A stretch of DNA of 64,000 nt, from contig JAYXKI010000018.1 in NCBI GenBank assembly GCA_037892935.1, positions 558,001 through 622,000 of the forward strand. Reading direction: 5' to 3'. Of this stretch, positions 11,725 to 23,626 are shown one piece after another. The DNA comes from Phlebopus portentosus. Lineage: Eukaryota; Basidiomycota; Agaricomycetes; Boletales; Boletinellaceae. The notes beneath the pieces are model-generated. The model saw only the letters and a program-made list of their open reading frames with translations. It ran no database searches and was not told the DNA's origin. Both the position numbers and the translations under genes were made by a program. The first letter of the stretch is position 1. Each line of letters opens with the position of its first letter.

Positions 11725-12372
11725 ATGTCGAAGCGCGGTAAGCAAACTCAAAACGTTCTCTGGAATGAAGTAAAGACACTGATGACTTGTGGTCTTGTGA
11801 ATCTTCGTGGTGCCGATTATCAATTGAACACATTATATTTTGGGATACAGGTGCAGGATCCTCAGGCAACAAGTTCCGTATGTCGCTCGGTCTGCCGACC
11901 GGTGCGGTCGTGAACTGTGCGGATAACAGCGGCGCCAGGTCGCTCTACCTCATCGAACCTTACGGCTTTGGCTCGCACCTTAACCGTTTGCCTGATGCTG
12001 GTGTCGGTGACATGGTTGTCGCATCTGTGAAGAAGGGGAAGCCGGAGCTGAGGAAAAAGAGTGCGTGATAATCTCTTTACTTTAGGAAGAAATAATATTC
12101 AATTGTGCATTTGCAGCCATGCCCATTGTTATCGTCCGACAGCGCAAATCCTGGCGTCGAAAAGACGGTGTCTGGCTTTACTTTGAGGACAACGCGGGTG
12201 TCATCGTCAACCCCAAGGGTGAAATGAAGGGTTCTGCTATTACTGGCCCTGTGGCAAAAGAATGCGTAAGTCAAATTTCTGCTCTCATGGAAGCTTATTT
12301 TTATTGAGCGAACTCGTAAATCAGGCTGACTTGTGGCCGCGTATCGCTTCGAACGCCGGCACGGTCGTGTAG
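11725..12372 (+). CDS. RPL23: 60S ribosomal protein L23 (uL14)
   Basis: Four exons (11725-11737, 11851-12060, 12117-12265, 12325-12372) give 139 residues, close to the 137 of yeast Rpl23 and 140 of human RPL23. The uL14 core is unmistakable: [18 protein letters not shown], then [52 protein letters not shown] and the C-terminal [12 protein letters not shown]. The protein lies on the 60S subunit near the GTPase-associated region and contributes to intersubunit bridges. The first exon is only 13 nt, a common arrangement in fungal ribosomal protein genes. Confidence 0.97.
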
Positions 12373-12939
12373 AAGAGCTTTGTCTGGATTTATTGCATAT
12401 CTGTTTCATTCGGTTCCTGTGCAAGCGTCCATTTCGCTCCGCCATGCCGGATTGTATTCTCATGAGCATACCATGCCTTGCCTTGCCACAAGCGCAATGT
12501 CCGTTTAATATGACCACGAGAATTTAAGACCAGAGTAATCATGCAACTGTTGAGTAATCATTGTAAACCATCTTATCATTGAGCACCCAAGGCCTGGGGT
12601 ACAAGTCAGCTTTCATTGGATTCTTCTGGTACCATTAGTTCGAACAGTCATGTTATAAATCGTATTCATTGTTTGTCTCCCAGGCCGTCGGCACCATACT
12701 ACAATCGGCTTATCTTTCAGTACAGAGCGTGTATGGAAAAACTGGCAGCATCGTATATTCGATCTTCGGAAGGAATTAATGAATAAAGCCCGACGCAGGG
12801 ATGAGCAATTCGGTCATTGCGGATCTTACAGTAAACAGCGAGCTGTGAAGACGCATACGCACATTGTACTCACGGCATAACGACCTGCTTTTCGCTCGAT
12901 TTGTCAGAGTTCGGGTTCATATAAAATCCGTTATTATCG

Positions 12940-14120
12940 ATGAGGGAGAAATCACACTCACTGACCATTAAAGCCTTTTGCAAGAAAAGTGGAAAGAATG
13001 TCCACGGCTTCTCCGTATGCGGTACTGTGCGAGCGGAGTCCAAGTCCGAGTATTTACGCAATCTATACAAGTCCGAGGTGGAGAATCAGCAGCTTGCATT
13101 CATAGTCGTTCCAGACATGATGGCTCCTGGTGCTTTTGATGATGCAGTTAAAGGAGCACATGCAATAGTGCATACGGCGTCTCCTGTTCATCTGGATGCA
13201 GATGATCCAAACGGTGTGGGATTATCTTTTTCAAAATATTGCTGGAAGTTTGACCGACCCGATCTGTAGAGCTGATCGGACCTGCCGTGAAGGGTACGCT
13301 TGGAATATTAAAGTCTGCACTGAAACATGCGTAAATAGTCCGTCCCTTTCGATATACATTACTTTTATAGGAAGTCCAGGGGTGAATCAATTGAAGCGTG
13401 TGGTCGTGACTTCTTCCTGTGCGGCAGTCGTGGACACTCCATACTCTGGAATTTTCGACGAGAGGAGTTGGAACGAAGGTGCTATAACGGAGGTGCAGGA
13501 GAAAGGAAAGGGGCGAGTCAGCTGGCAAAATATCGTGCATCCAAAACATTCGCTGAGAAAGGCACGTCCTTCACTCACTTTCGGTTTATTGGCACTCCCC
13601 TGACAGACAAGGGAGTCGTTTAGCTGCATGGGACTTCGTCAAGACAAATCGACCTCGTGCTTCTTTTGAGCCCGCACTCCAGATCGACCGAACTCTCGGC
13701 TAGCATGTCCCTTGTCTACAAAGCTCTCTTCTCCAAGTCGATAGCCGAAGAGGAACTGAAGGACATGCAGGGAGAATGGGTAGATGTTCGTGATGTTGCT
13801 GAAGGACACGTTCGTGATCTCGGGATAATTCAGGCCGGAGGAGAGAGATTTATCCTTAGTTCGGGTCCTTGGATATGGCAAGATTGGCGGACGTGCTTAG
13901 CATTTTCCTCCGATCAGAATTGTATTTAATACCTTGATCGTTGTTTTTGTGCAGTTGATGCAGCTAATCAACTCAATATTCCGGATGCTGGTTTGCCAGT
14001 CGGAACTCCTGGAATGGGCAAGCAGTTCCCATTTAAGATTCAGTACGATCCAAAGAAAGCGAGGTCCATACTCGGACTGCAGTTCCGCGATATGGGACAG
14101 ACGACGAGACATTGTTAAGG
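12940..14120 (+). pseudogene. Decayed extended-SDR reductase, paralog 3 (5'-truncated)
   Basis: Similarity to the intact SDR begins abruptly at GFSVCGTVRAESKSEYLRNL (about 13003). The whole GxxGxxG nucleotide-binding segment is missing and is replaced by unrelated sequence. The next pieces are in order: APGAFDDAVKGAHAIVHTAS, an LIGPAVKGTLGILKSAL exon at about 13272-13330, VVVTSSCAAVVDTPYSG at 13400-13445, a frameshift near 13515 that moves YRASKTFAEKG to another frame, loss of the FVFGP block, WVDVRDVAEGHVRDLG at 13777-13820, and QYDPKKARSILGLQFRDM at 14041-14095. It cannot encode a working enzyme. Confidence 0.85.
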
Positions 14121-14901
14121 ATTTTGAGCCTCATGTGTGGGTTTCTCTTGGCGTAAGTAAGTGACATTACAGTCAAGGCAGAGCCACTGGCAAGCATGGA
14201 GGGTGCGCTCTATTCTGAATATTATACAAATGGCCATTTACCTCTGGCACTAGGGTCCGTCGATGGTACTCCCTGTAAGCGTTGAAAAGTAGCGCACAGT
14301 CAGTCCGAAATGACGAACCAAGGAATTTGACGGACATATATCAAAGTAGCGAATTTGTCAATGTGCTTTTCTTTGGACGTAATGAGCCTTCGAACATACA
14401 GTAGACCAATTTGCAACAGTGGTGAGTTACCAGATTTGACATTTTCCGCCTTGATAAGCATTACACACCGGGAAGGCAACGCTGGTGAAAACCAAGTATC
14501 ATTTTACTTCAGAATTGAAAGAGAAGCATGCCTTATCATAGTTGCAATTTCGATGCAGATTCTGTCTCCACATTACCTCCCGGTGATACTTAAACCTTAT
14601 CATGCACTCAGTCCTCCCCGTTCGGTAGCATCAATAGTATCTAGCAGGGTACAATGGAGTACCGAACAGAAACCACCTCCGTCTGCACTAGAATCAAGGC
14701 GAGCCGATGCAGCGAAGTCGAATCACCTCGTAGAATCAGATATTTGCAGTTCTCTTCATGCAAACAACTACGAAAGATACAATGAAACGTCTACTTCAAG
14801 TTGAAGAAAATGAGCCTGAGCATTACGAATTCAACCTGCCCCGCGCAGAAGACAAATACGCTTGCGGAGGCAAGCTTGAAAACCTCAGTTCTGTCTGCCA
14901 T
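14121..14901. other. Intergenic region
   Basis: An open frame at 14355-14804 is present but has no family motif and no signal peptide. I do not call it a gene. Confidence 0.35.
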
Positions 14902-16075
14902 TTATTCGTAAGTGCTATTTAAGAATTTCAGCAGTTCCTCGCGTTTTGCATCTCTCTCGTGATCCTCCGGAGTTTTATGGACTTTCATCTTGATCTGTTA
15001 TCATTTCCAAAAGATTGAGGGTTAAAGCGAAGGTAGAAACGATGAGGAAGCACGTACCTTCTTCCCCGTCAATATGCTCCTCCTTTCCGGCGAACGGCTC
15101 CTTTTCCGTTTCTCCCTTTTCGTACGGCTACTTCGTTTCCGCCCTTTTCTGTCCTTATCTCTAGACCTGCGATGGCGATCTCTTGATCGTGAACGTGAGA
15201 TTACACTAGACGAGGACGAGGATGAGGAAGGAGAACGCCTTCGATGACGACCATGGCTGGAGTGTCTTCCTTTGTGTTGAGAGCGAGAACGACGCTTAAG
15301 GGTCGACGAGTCGATCGAAGATTCACCGCTAGACGAAGGTGAGCGAGAACGAAAGCGATGTTTGCTTGAGCCGTACTTCCTCTGAGTATCAAGAAGAAGA
15401 TTCGTGGATAAAGAGTGACAAGGGGATTAGATAGATGACTTACATCGCGACGTCCGTCTATAGGCGTCTCGTCCCGTTTCTGATGGCGGCGTGCGGCCAA
15501 GGGAGAATTGCTTCGCGAACGGACGTCTGAACGGTCCTAACGTTCGAGGCCCCAAAGTTGTTCAAGTCCGTACGGCACTCTCAGCCAGACGTATAACAAA
15601 ATAACAGCATCTGCACTTACCTGTTTGCGGCCGCGCTCTGGATCGCCGACGTCCCACCTAGTCCTCTTGGGGTATTCGAAATCATGCCGTTCCTCTTGCT
15701 TTGTGTTGCCTTCGTCGACATATCTGTACTTTTCTTTGTCGCGCTTATATGACCAGTCGCGAGTGTCATGATGCCTTCTACGGGATGACCGAGACCTGCT
15801 TCGCCCTATGGAACGGCAACCGTTCGGTTTCATTAGAAGCGTGTTCAGCGATTGAGAGATCGTTTATTTCGCAAAGACATTTTGTGTTTATTATAAGTCA
15901 TCCCAGGATCATCGCGTTTCGCCAGTTGTCAAGCGTCGTGCACGCGATCGGCCAGGATGAAAGAAGACACAAATTAGCCTAGGCGATAAAGAAGCGTATA
16001 GAGTAAGTTCTCACCGCTTCGACGGGCTTTGTGTCTGTCACGGACGTGTTGCTCGTATTCGGGGTCGTTGGCCAT
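14902..16075 (-). CDS. SR-rich nuclear protein, probable splicing-associated factor
   Basis: Five exons on the minus strand (16015-16075, 15621-15805, 15444-15536, 15058-15381, 14902-14994) give 251 residues. It starts MANDPEYEQHVRDRHKARRS. Stretches of RS dipeptides (RSRSRSSRRR, later RRRSPSSSSSSSS and SRSRSRDRHRRSRDKD) alternate with basic runs. The C-terminus is a short non-RS block, KVHKTPEDHERDAKREELLKF, which looks conserved rather than low complexity. There is no RRM. RS-rich proteins of this kind act in pre-mRNA splicing in the nucleus; the specific role is not identified. Its start is 157 bp from that of the RRM gene at 16233, on the opposite strand. Confidence 0.8.
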
Positions 16076-16232
16076 GACAGTCGTTGTTGAACAAGTGGCG
16101 GACGGCATCGGTCAACTAGTCACGATTTTCTAAGAATATATAGCCGATGCGTTACTTGTGTCACAATTACAGTCAGTCATGAAGAATTATTTCCTGCCTG
16201 CTAAACTTGATCAATGACCAATAACATCGACA
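16076..16232. promoter_or_regulatory. Shared divergent promoter (SR-rich gene / RBM18-like gene)
   Basis: Only 157 bp separate the two start codons on opposite strands, so both promoters must lie here or overlap the neighbouring 5' ends. No TATA consensus is seen. Confidence 0.6.
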
Positions 16233-17307
16233 ATGGCAACGCTCTCAGAGACACCAGGCGCTGGCCCGAGCACCACACCGCCTTCAACTAATATGAATAC
16301 TCATCTATCGTACTACACTCCTGAGACTCAGCGGTCTGTCAGTCCAGCAGTGTCAAATGGTCCTGGGCCAGCGCGGGAGTTAAGCAAGAACAGGTTGTAT
16401 GTGGGGAATCTACATCCTAGTGTCGATGAGTAAGTAACTCTTCGTAATTCTGAAGACTTCACGGTTGGTCCGAAAAGCCTTATGACTGGTCTCAATCCAA
16501 GAGGGGAGTATCCATGGACTGATCAATCTCACGCTGTTCCTAGGTACACATTCGTCCAATTGTTCAAGAAATTTGGCACGATATCGAAATTCGACTTCCT
16601 CTTCCATAAGTCAGGGCCAAGTAAAGGCAAGCCTCGCGGGTATGCATTCGTGGAATATAAGGATAAGGAGGTGCTTTTTTTTCCGAGTTGTGATTTTATG
16701 TTTGCATGACTGATACGACTGCATTTTCGTTGGGACAGGATGCATTAAAAGCGCTCATCAATGCCCACGACAAGCTCGTTCACGGAAGAAAGCTTGTTGT
16801 GACTTATGCGAACCAAGCACCGGTATATGATACCCCGTTCTCTTCTGGCCCTGGAAGCATCGCCGCACAGAGGTACAGCGGCCTACGGCACTTTCGCTCA
16901 TCAAGTCAAGTACGCGACCCGTAAAGTCAGCAAAATTTGCGAGAAATTTCTTGTACTGTGCGCTGACTGCTTATTGCTTTTCTAGGACCAAAGACAGAAT
17001 CGCCGCTCTCGAAGCAAAGCTCCGTCAAATGGAGCAACAGAACTCCACAACAGTTTCATCGCTACCTTCACATCCCTCTTTACCGCTCAAACCTCCGCCA
17101 CCTTCCGTTCCAACGACTTCTAGTCTTGACTCTAGAAAGCCACCTCCCTCACGTTCATCTAGTAAAGCAACGAAGATGACGCCGACAAAGGCGGGAGGCA
17201 TTTTCGCTTCTGGATCGAGCGCTTCGTTAGGAAAGAAGCCGACGCTTGAAGAACTCATGAAGTCGAAGAAAAATGCAACACTGCAGGGCGGGTTGTTGAA
17301 GCGATAG
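16233..17307 (+). CDS. RBM18-like RRM RNA-binding protein
   Basis: Four exons (16233-16429, 16544-16670, 16739-16872, 16986-17307) give 259 residues. An N-terminal Ser/Thr/Pro-rich tail (about 1-50) precedes a single RRM: RNP2 is RLYVGNL and RNP1 is KGKPRGYAFVEY. After the RRM comes KLVVTYANQAP, then a short helix (RIAALEAKLRQMEQQ) and a Pro/Ser-rich tail ending in a basic KKPTLEELMKSKK element. The overall plan (one RRM near the N-terminus with a following basic coil) matches the RBM18 group. Nuclear RNA binding is expected; targets are unknown. Confidence 0.88.
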
Positions 17308-18375
17308 CATCGGTTAAGCTAACTTGCTTTACGTGTTCGGTTCCTGTGTCTTCATCTTGTCCAGTTATGCATTTAGCTCACATTGTAACAGCCCCTCATA
17401 AGATACCACAGTTTCAATACCTCTTGAATGACCATTATTCGGAAACAATGCTGCTTCGGAGCTTGCAGAGGATACATGCAACTTCCTGCACCTATATGCC
17501 AAGGTGCGTCGGGATATAAACGTCTATGACCACCGGGAGCACTAGAGCTGGACATTGCGAATCGCAGCCGAAGATTTCGCGGCCGCAGGTAATCAACAGA
17601 TCTCCCAGGCGAAGAGGCTCCGGCCCAGCTCGAGAACGCTCAGACACCATTCGGCCGCGCGGCGTTAGATATCAGTCAAGGAGCATAGACCACGAATTTC
17701 TGCGAAAATAAAGGTACCGCAAACTGGTACCTTGATATCGGAGGCGGCATCGGTATCAGTTGAGGAAGACCTGTTCTGCGCATAGAACGAGCGGCCTGCA
17801 GTTTGTTAGTAATCGGCCTGCTCTGTTGATAGCTCGCCGAAGTGCTAGAATTGAGACGGGGGACATCGTTTACTCCTGCAAACCTGCGGCTTGTCTGTAA
17901 AGCCCTCAATTTTGCACAGTGGCGTGCGTCCGAGGACTCATGTCCCTACGGAACGCATTTTGCCCACACAAGAAAATTAGACCTGATATTTGGCATGTAT
18001 AGTTTCAGCAAGGTAATCGCTACAAACGAGTACTCGGCGATGGAAATCAATTCTCCGGAAAACCGCGTTCATAACACTTGAGTATGTTACCTGTCAAACC
18101 CATAGAACACTGTACTATTACCCTTCGGCGTATAATTATTGTACCTTCACTTAAATGGCCTTAATGAAGAAAGGAGTATCACGTAGAATGCATCGCGAAG
18201 TAAGGTCTCAGACCGCACATATGAGTCTTTGGGGAGCCCATACATCCACCCCAGTGCAAAACGTACGGTAAGTTCAATAGTCTCCGAAAATAAATAAATA
18301 CCACACCTCAGGCTCAGAACAGAATCTGCAGAACTAGTTCATCCAGCATCTTCCAAGCGATTTCCGCTCTTTACT
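17308..18375. other. Intergenic region
   Basis: No supported gene. Short frames on both strands lack motifs. Confidence 0.35.
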
Positions 18376-18840
18376 ATGTCTCGCGCAGCTGCACTTACAG
18401 TGACACTTCTCAAGGAATTAAACAAGCGGGCCACGGGCAGAGAAGATTCTCGTCAAGCCCAATGAGCTTGAGTCCGCACTGGCTCGACCAAGTTAATCTG
18501 GCGCATTATGTTCCTGCCTCCACAGAAGCCCAACGCGCGGCCTCTCTTGCATATGGAGAAGAGGACTGCAGAGCTGGTAGTGAATGAGTATTTGAAGGCC
18601 CATGGATTGATGACACTCCCGGCTAGAAGTTCAAGCTTGGCTCAAAAGGTTTAAGAAGCTCATCTCAAAGTTGCTAGCGGGAAGATGGATGATACGAAAC
18701 TTACTGAAGTATACGCGCAGGCCCTCGATCAAAGCAAATACGCTCAGGCATGTGGCTTCTTGAGATCATGCCTCATAGATGGAGCGATAAATGGTTCTGC
18801 TGGGAGGTTTTGTTCGTTGTATTTGTATAAAGAGACTTAG
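18376..18840 (+). pseudogene. Decayed Fic/DOC-family gene
   Basis: The ATG frame reads MSRAAALTVTLLKELNKRAT and then shifts to the frame encoding VKPNELESALARP. It shifts again to give NLAHYVPASTEAQRAASLAYG. A third frame gives EKRTAELVVNEYLKAHGLMT. In order, these match the fungal Fic/DOC fold, whose active-site loop HPFxxGNKR should sit between LAYG and KRTA. That loop is missing, leaving only its last KR, so at least two frameshifts and an internal deletion have removed the catalytic His motif. Fic enzymes transfer AMP or related groups to proteins. A tail (VYAQALDQSKYAQACGFL) continues to about 18790. Confidence 0.75.
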
Positions 18841-19057
18841 CCGGGCTCTACTTCCTTCCGTTATTCATGGTATCATAAATGAATGAGATATCCTTTTGAA
18901 TGAAACGGAGATTTCGTGAGCTGATGAGTAATCGTCGTGGGTTAGACACAGAATAGCACACCAAAACGTTGCTTCACAAGTCTTTCCATGAACAAGTTCC
19001 CGGTATACAAATGAACACAGTCAATGGTAGCCAAGAAAATGCTGTAATCACAGCACA

Positions 19058-19459
19058 TCAAGATGCATCAAATTCCTTTAGGTGGTTCAAAACAATCTTG
19101 ACTCTGGGATTTTGGGCACTCTCGACTGTCCCTTGAGCCAGGCGTTCTATAGGAGACCGTCAATGTTCCAATCTATTTTCTGTAAACGTCCTTCTCTTAC
19201 CTGCATCAGATCCAGAAGGGGTAATAACAAAGTATTTTGGATCCCAGCCATATAAGCGTAGATTTACGCCGCCAGACCCTGCTTCTGATGTCCAACCAAG
19301 CGCTTCCGCCAGTGGTTTGGAGATGTAGAGTGCTTCATTGTCAAGGACGACCTTAAACTCTCGAGTTGATGATGATATCCATTGACGTTGGAGCGGAGAG
19401 AAATTTCTATGTGGGAGACGTAAATTCGGAAATGATGGTCTGGATATCCCAATGAACAT
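19058..19459 (-). CDS. Small orphan protein
   Basis: Two exons (19201-19459, 19058-19146) give 115 residues; the GT-AG intron restores a clean frame to the TGA. The sequence starts MFIGISRPSFPNLRLPHRNF, has an Arg-rich N-terminus without acidic residues that could be a mitochondrial presequence, and then a globular part (FKVVLDNEALYISKPLAEAL, LRLYGWDPKYFVITPSGSD). I do not recognise the family. The start could lie further upstream if another exon exists. Confidence 0.5.
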
Positions 19460-21732
19460 TTTGAATGGCGCGACTTGAATGCGAGTTTGAATATGTTCAG
19501 AAGTGCAAGGTCCCGGACCCAGATTCCAGAAGATGCGATTCGGTGACGTGGAATATTTACGTCACGTGATTTTGGCACGGTGTTCTGAACAACGAGATGG
19601 CCAGTGCCACTTGGCGAGTAAATAATTTTGTATTCGTTCTTCTAACTACGGTACTAGCGTGCAAAGATAGATAGTTTCTTTACGGCCAGATATGACACAA
19701 GACAGTATAAGCAATCGTGCTCTCTATCTCCTACCAATTGGTCAGCTGGAAACTAGATGTGAAAATTTCTCGCGAAATCTTCTGCAACGTGGCTGAAAGA
19801 CGAGACGGAAATAGAGTATGGCAGTATGGGAACAGTCTAGAGTTTACTTTCTGCATTCGCAGAACTCCGTTCCAGATCCATCCAAGTTGCCAGGCGCGGT
19901 GGTCTTAGTTCCAGATTTCTCACAGTCTCTGCAAATAGATTGTTCCACATGCTGAAGCGTATCCATTCTGATTTACAGATGCACTTTAGCGTTTTAAGCA
20001 TGAACCTCGTAATTTGCTTCCGCTTTCAATCTTGCATGCAATTCTCCTCCCATAGCGTCAGTATAATGCACTGTCTTTGTCCTATAGATATTGGATGAAA
20101 GAGGGTACGAGAAGGGCAGTCTGCATGTAAAGATTCAACCTGGATCCACATTTCTCAGGCAGCATACTGAAAAGTGGGCCCGGGAGAAGCAGTCCCTAAG
20201 TAACCATGTAGACAGGGATGAGGGAGGCCAGCTATGTGGACGGGTATCTGCGGAGGTAGCTCGAGCGAAGGACGGAAAGGTACGGTACGGTTCCAAGCAC
20301 TTCTTCTCAACGATAAGCTTCGAGCTTATAACAGCTAGAAACCAGCGGAGAGAACAGGGAATAGCGGACATTTGCGCACCGGACAAGGTCAGCGAAAGAA
20401 TTGTAGTGACGCAAGGTGCGTCGACTTTCTAGCGGAACTTTTCCTAGGCACTCGGGACTTGCATGGAGATGGAGATGCTATATTGACAGAGACCGATATC
20501 ACAGAAACGACATCATATCGAGGGTCCTAGAGAAAAACTGACTAGGCTGAACTTACCACGAAGTAGTACGCCAGTGACTGATGGATGGTACCGAGTCACC
20601 GAGTCACTGTGAAGTGTCTCGCCTGTGTGCAGTAAAGCCAAGACAAATGGAGAAGCACTGTACAAGACTTTACATGCCTAAAGCAGCGGCGGCCGAGATA
20701 ATAATGGAAGTGAGATCTTCGGCACATTGGAGGTGAAATGGCAGCAAGTCGAGCTCCAACAAGAACTAGGGTGAAGTTTTGAAGTCGGTTTTTTGTCGAG
20801 ACAGAGGCTGCTTAGACGGACTACAGCAGATGTACAAGCCTATATCTTCACAATAACGCACTTTAAGAAGCGAGGTGTGACTGTGGGACTAGAATCCGAT
20901 ATTGAATCCGATAAATAGGATAAACATTCCTCGCTGCAGATAAGGACCGATATCCGTGAAGATGTCTCCGATTATGCGCGAACCACCCTTTAGAGTCATG
21001 GCGTGTGTGAGAAATCGAAAGAGAATAGACCGGAGAAAGCGTTTAAAATTAAGCACGGCAAACGCAAGGCTTGATAGAATAGGGTACAAATGGATTCTCA
21101 ACCTGCATGTGAAGAGTGATCGAGGCCCGACGAATACCGTAGAGGGTGAGCGAAAATATCGGAGCAAGGGTCAGAGTATTGAGTTCTGGATGGAGGATGG
21201 AACAGCGTGTGATTTCGAAAAGTAGTCTAGATGGCCACCGAGAGACCTCAAGTAAGTAGAAGGCAACGGAGAGAGTCAGGCCACCTGACTGATATGCAAA
21301 ATAGGAGCCCTGTTATGGGCCAAGATGTATTCCCAGAATGTACGCTGGGAAAAGGTGGACCAGATGACTGAATAGAAGAAGTTCAGGCCGTGTTCACGAG
21401 ACGCAGAGAATGGACAGCAGCGGACGGAGCCGTTTGGTCGTTATCCCACTCGAGGATGACGTCGTCAAGAGATACAACAATGTAAGATCTCATGGAAATT
21501 CGCAAAAAATGACCAGACATCGGTGCAAAAGCGATACGGAAAGATGGTGGTCTTAGGTAGAGTAGAGATGACGAAGACTCGGAAGAAGATGACGTCTCGT
21601 GATTCGCTTTGTAACACGTGAGGACCAATGAGGACGCGTGGTTTTGAAGGTTGATGACTGAATATTTATTCACGGAATCGAAAGTCAGCTGGATTCCAGT
21701 TACTAGTAGTGACGATCATGGGTAGTCTTGAC
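19460..21732. other. 2.3-kb region without supported genes, upstream of catalase
   Basis: Several open frames occur (20091-20432 plus, 20889-21167 minus, 21383-21673 minus). The 20889-21167 frame contains a hydrophobic stretch (YLQRGMFILFIGFN) and may be remnant membrane-protein sequence, but no complete gene can be assembled. A CACGTG box at about 21616-21621 is about 210 bp upstream of the catalase start. Confidence 0.35.
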
Positions 21733-21740
21733 TATATAAA
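21733..21740 (+). promoter_or_regulatory. TATA box of the catalase gene
   Basis: TATATAAA is 88 bp before the catalase ATG and is followed by a C-rich leader. Confidence 0.65.
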
Positions 21741-21827
21741 CCCCCCTATCCCCTTCCATTTCACAGTCTATCAACCATACCTCACCCCAGAACATCTCTC
21801 TTTTGACCTCCAACTCTTGCTCTTACA

Positions 21828-23626
21828 ATGCCTTCCGCAAAAGTCTTCAAGGAGACTGACGGTGCTGTCTACACCGCATCAAATGGTGCACCGGTGGCAG
21901 AGCCCTATGCCGCCGAGAAAATCGGCAGAATTGGCCCTCTTCTCTTACAGGGTGAGTTATCTTCTCATTTCCTTCAATACTGCTGCGTCCTCACTTGCTT
22001 GACATCTGATTCTGAACACTAACTAATCACGACTGATAATGTTCAGACTTCCATCACATTGATCTCCTCGCTCACTTTGACCGTGAGCGTATCCCGGAGC
22101 GAGTGGTACACGCCAAGGGCGCTGGTGCTCACGGATACTTTGAGGTGACTCACGATGTTACCGACCTGTCTTGCGCCAAGCTCTTCGAGAAAGTCGGGAA
22201 CAAGGCGAAGTTGACTATGCGTTTCTCAACCGTCGGAGGTGAGAGTGGTTCGGCGGACACTGCTCGTGACCCGCGTGGATTCGCCATTAAGATTCGGACC
22301 GAGGAAGGTAATTGGGACTGGGTGTTCAACAACACTCCTGTCTTCTTCATCCGCGATCCTGCCAAGTTCCCTCACTTCATCCACACGCAGAAGCGTGACC
22401 CGCAAACGCATCTTAAGGATGCTGATATGTTCTGGGTATGATTGCCTCCGGTCTCTTTTCCCGAGTCACTATCTGATTTCGCTACAGGATTACCTTTCAC
22501 AAAACCCTGAGTCAATTCACCAGGTGATGATTCTCTTCTCTGATCGTGGAACACCCGACGGCTACCACAACATGCACGGCTACTCCGGACATACCTTCAA
22601 GTGGGTGAATGCGAAGGGCGAGTTCCACTACGTACAGGTCCATGTTCGCGCGGACGGCGGATTCAAGACGCTCACGGACGATCAGGCTGGTCAGCTTGCC
22701 GGATCGAACCCTGACTACGGTACCGAAGCACTCTTCAATGCTATTGAGAGTGGAAAATTCCCGAGCTGGACGGTCTACGTACAAACGATGACCGCTGCTC
22801 AGGCTGAGGAATTCCGGTACAACATCCTCGACTTGACGAAGATTTGGCCGCACAGCCAGTTCCCTCTGCGACCTGTCGGAAAGATCGTTTTGAACGAGAA
22901 CGTGCAGAACTATTTCGCGGAGATTGAACAGTGCGCTTTTAGCCCGAGCCACCTTGTTCCCGGAGTCGAGCCTTCAGCGGACCCTGTCCTTCAGAGCCGT
23001 CTCTTCTCGTACCCCGATACGCACCGTCATCGTCTCGGAGTGAACTACCAGCAGCTACCTGTCAACGCACCCATTGTACCAGTCTCAAACTTCCAGCGCG
23101 ATGGTTTCATGGCTTTCGTCAACCAGGGCGCCCGTCCGAACTACCAGAGCAGTATCCAGCCTTTGACGTACAAGAAGAAGCCCTACCACGATGCAAAGCA
23201 CGAGTTATTCCTCGGACATGCACAGGCAGATCTCAGCGAGATCACAGAGCGTAAGTTTGCGAGGACCCTAAAAGTGAGAAACGTGCTGACGGATACTTTA
23301 TTTTAGTCGACTTCGAGCAGCCTCGTGCTCTTTACCAGAAGGTTATGGACGACACTCAACGCGAGCACTTCGTGCACAACGTTGCTGTTCACATCAAGAA
23401 CTGCAAGAGCAAGGAGGTTATCGCCCGGCAGCGTACGTAGTCTCCTTCTCCCTATCTTGTTCCTGTTATCTGATAGTGCCATTCGTTAGTGTCGGTTTTC
23501 GCCGCGGTAGATCAATCGCTCTCCGACCGCATTGCCAAGGCTATCGGTGCCCCCACTGTCCAGCCTCTGAAGGTCAAGCCTGCCGCCGAGGCGGTGCGCT
23601 TCAATTTGAACCAGGTAGCAGCATGA
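21828..23626 (+). CDS. Catalase (small-subunit, monofunctional haem catalase)
   Basis: Five exons (21828-21951, 22047-22435, 22488-23250, 23307-23432, 23490-23626) give 512 residues. Family signatures are complete: [20 protein letters not shown] with the catalytic His, the serine of [11 protein letters not shown], the distal-side Asn in [15 protein letters not shown], and the proximal haem motif [14 protein letters not shown] with the Tyr ligand. The enzyme dismutates hydrogen peroxide to water and oxygen. The length fits a small-subunit (clade 3-like) catalase; no signal peptide is present, and the C-terminus (NLNQVAA) is not a canonical SKL signal, so cytosolic location is likely. A TATA box lies upstream. 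Confidence 0.97.

Noticed and set aside
20889..21167. Possible membrane protein fragment on the minus strand
   Set aside because: One or two hydrophobic segments are present, but flanking exons and a plausible start could not be found.
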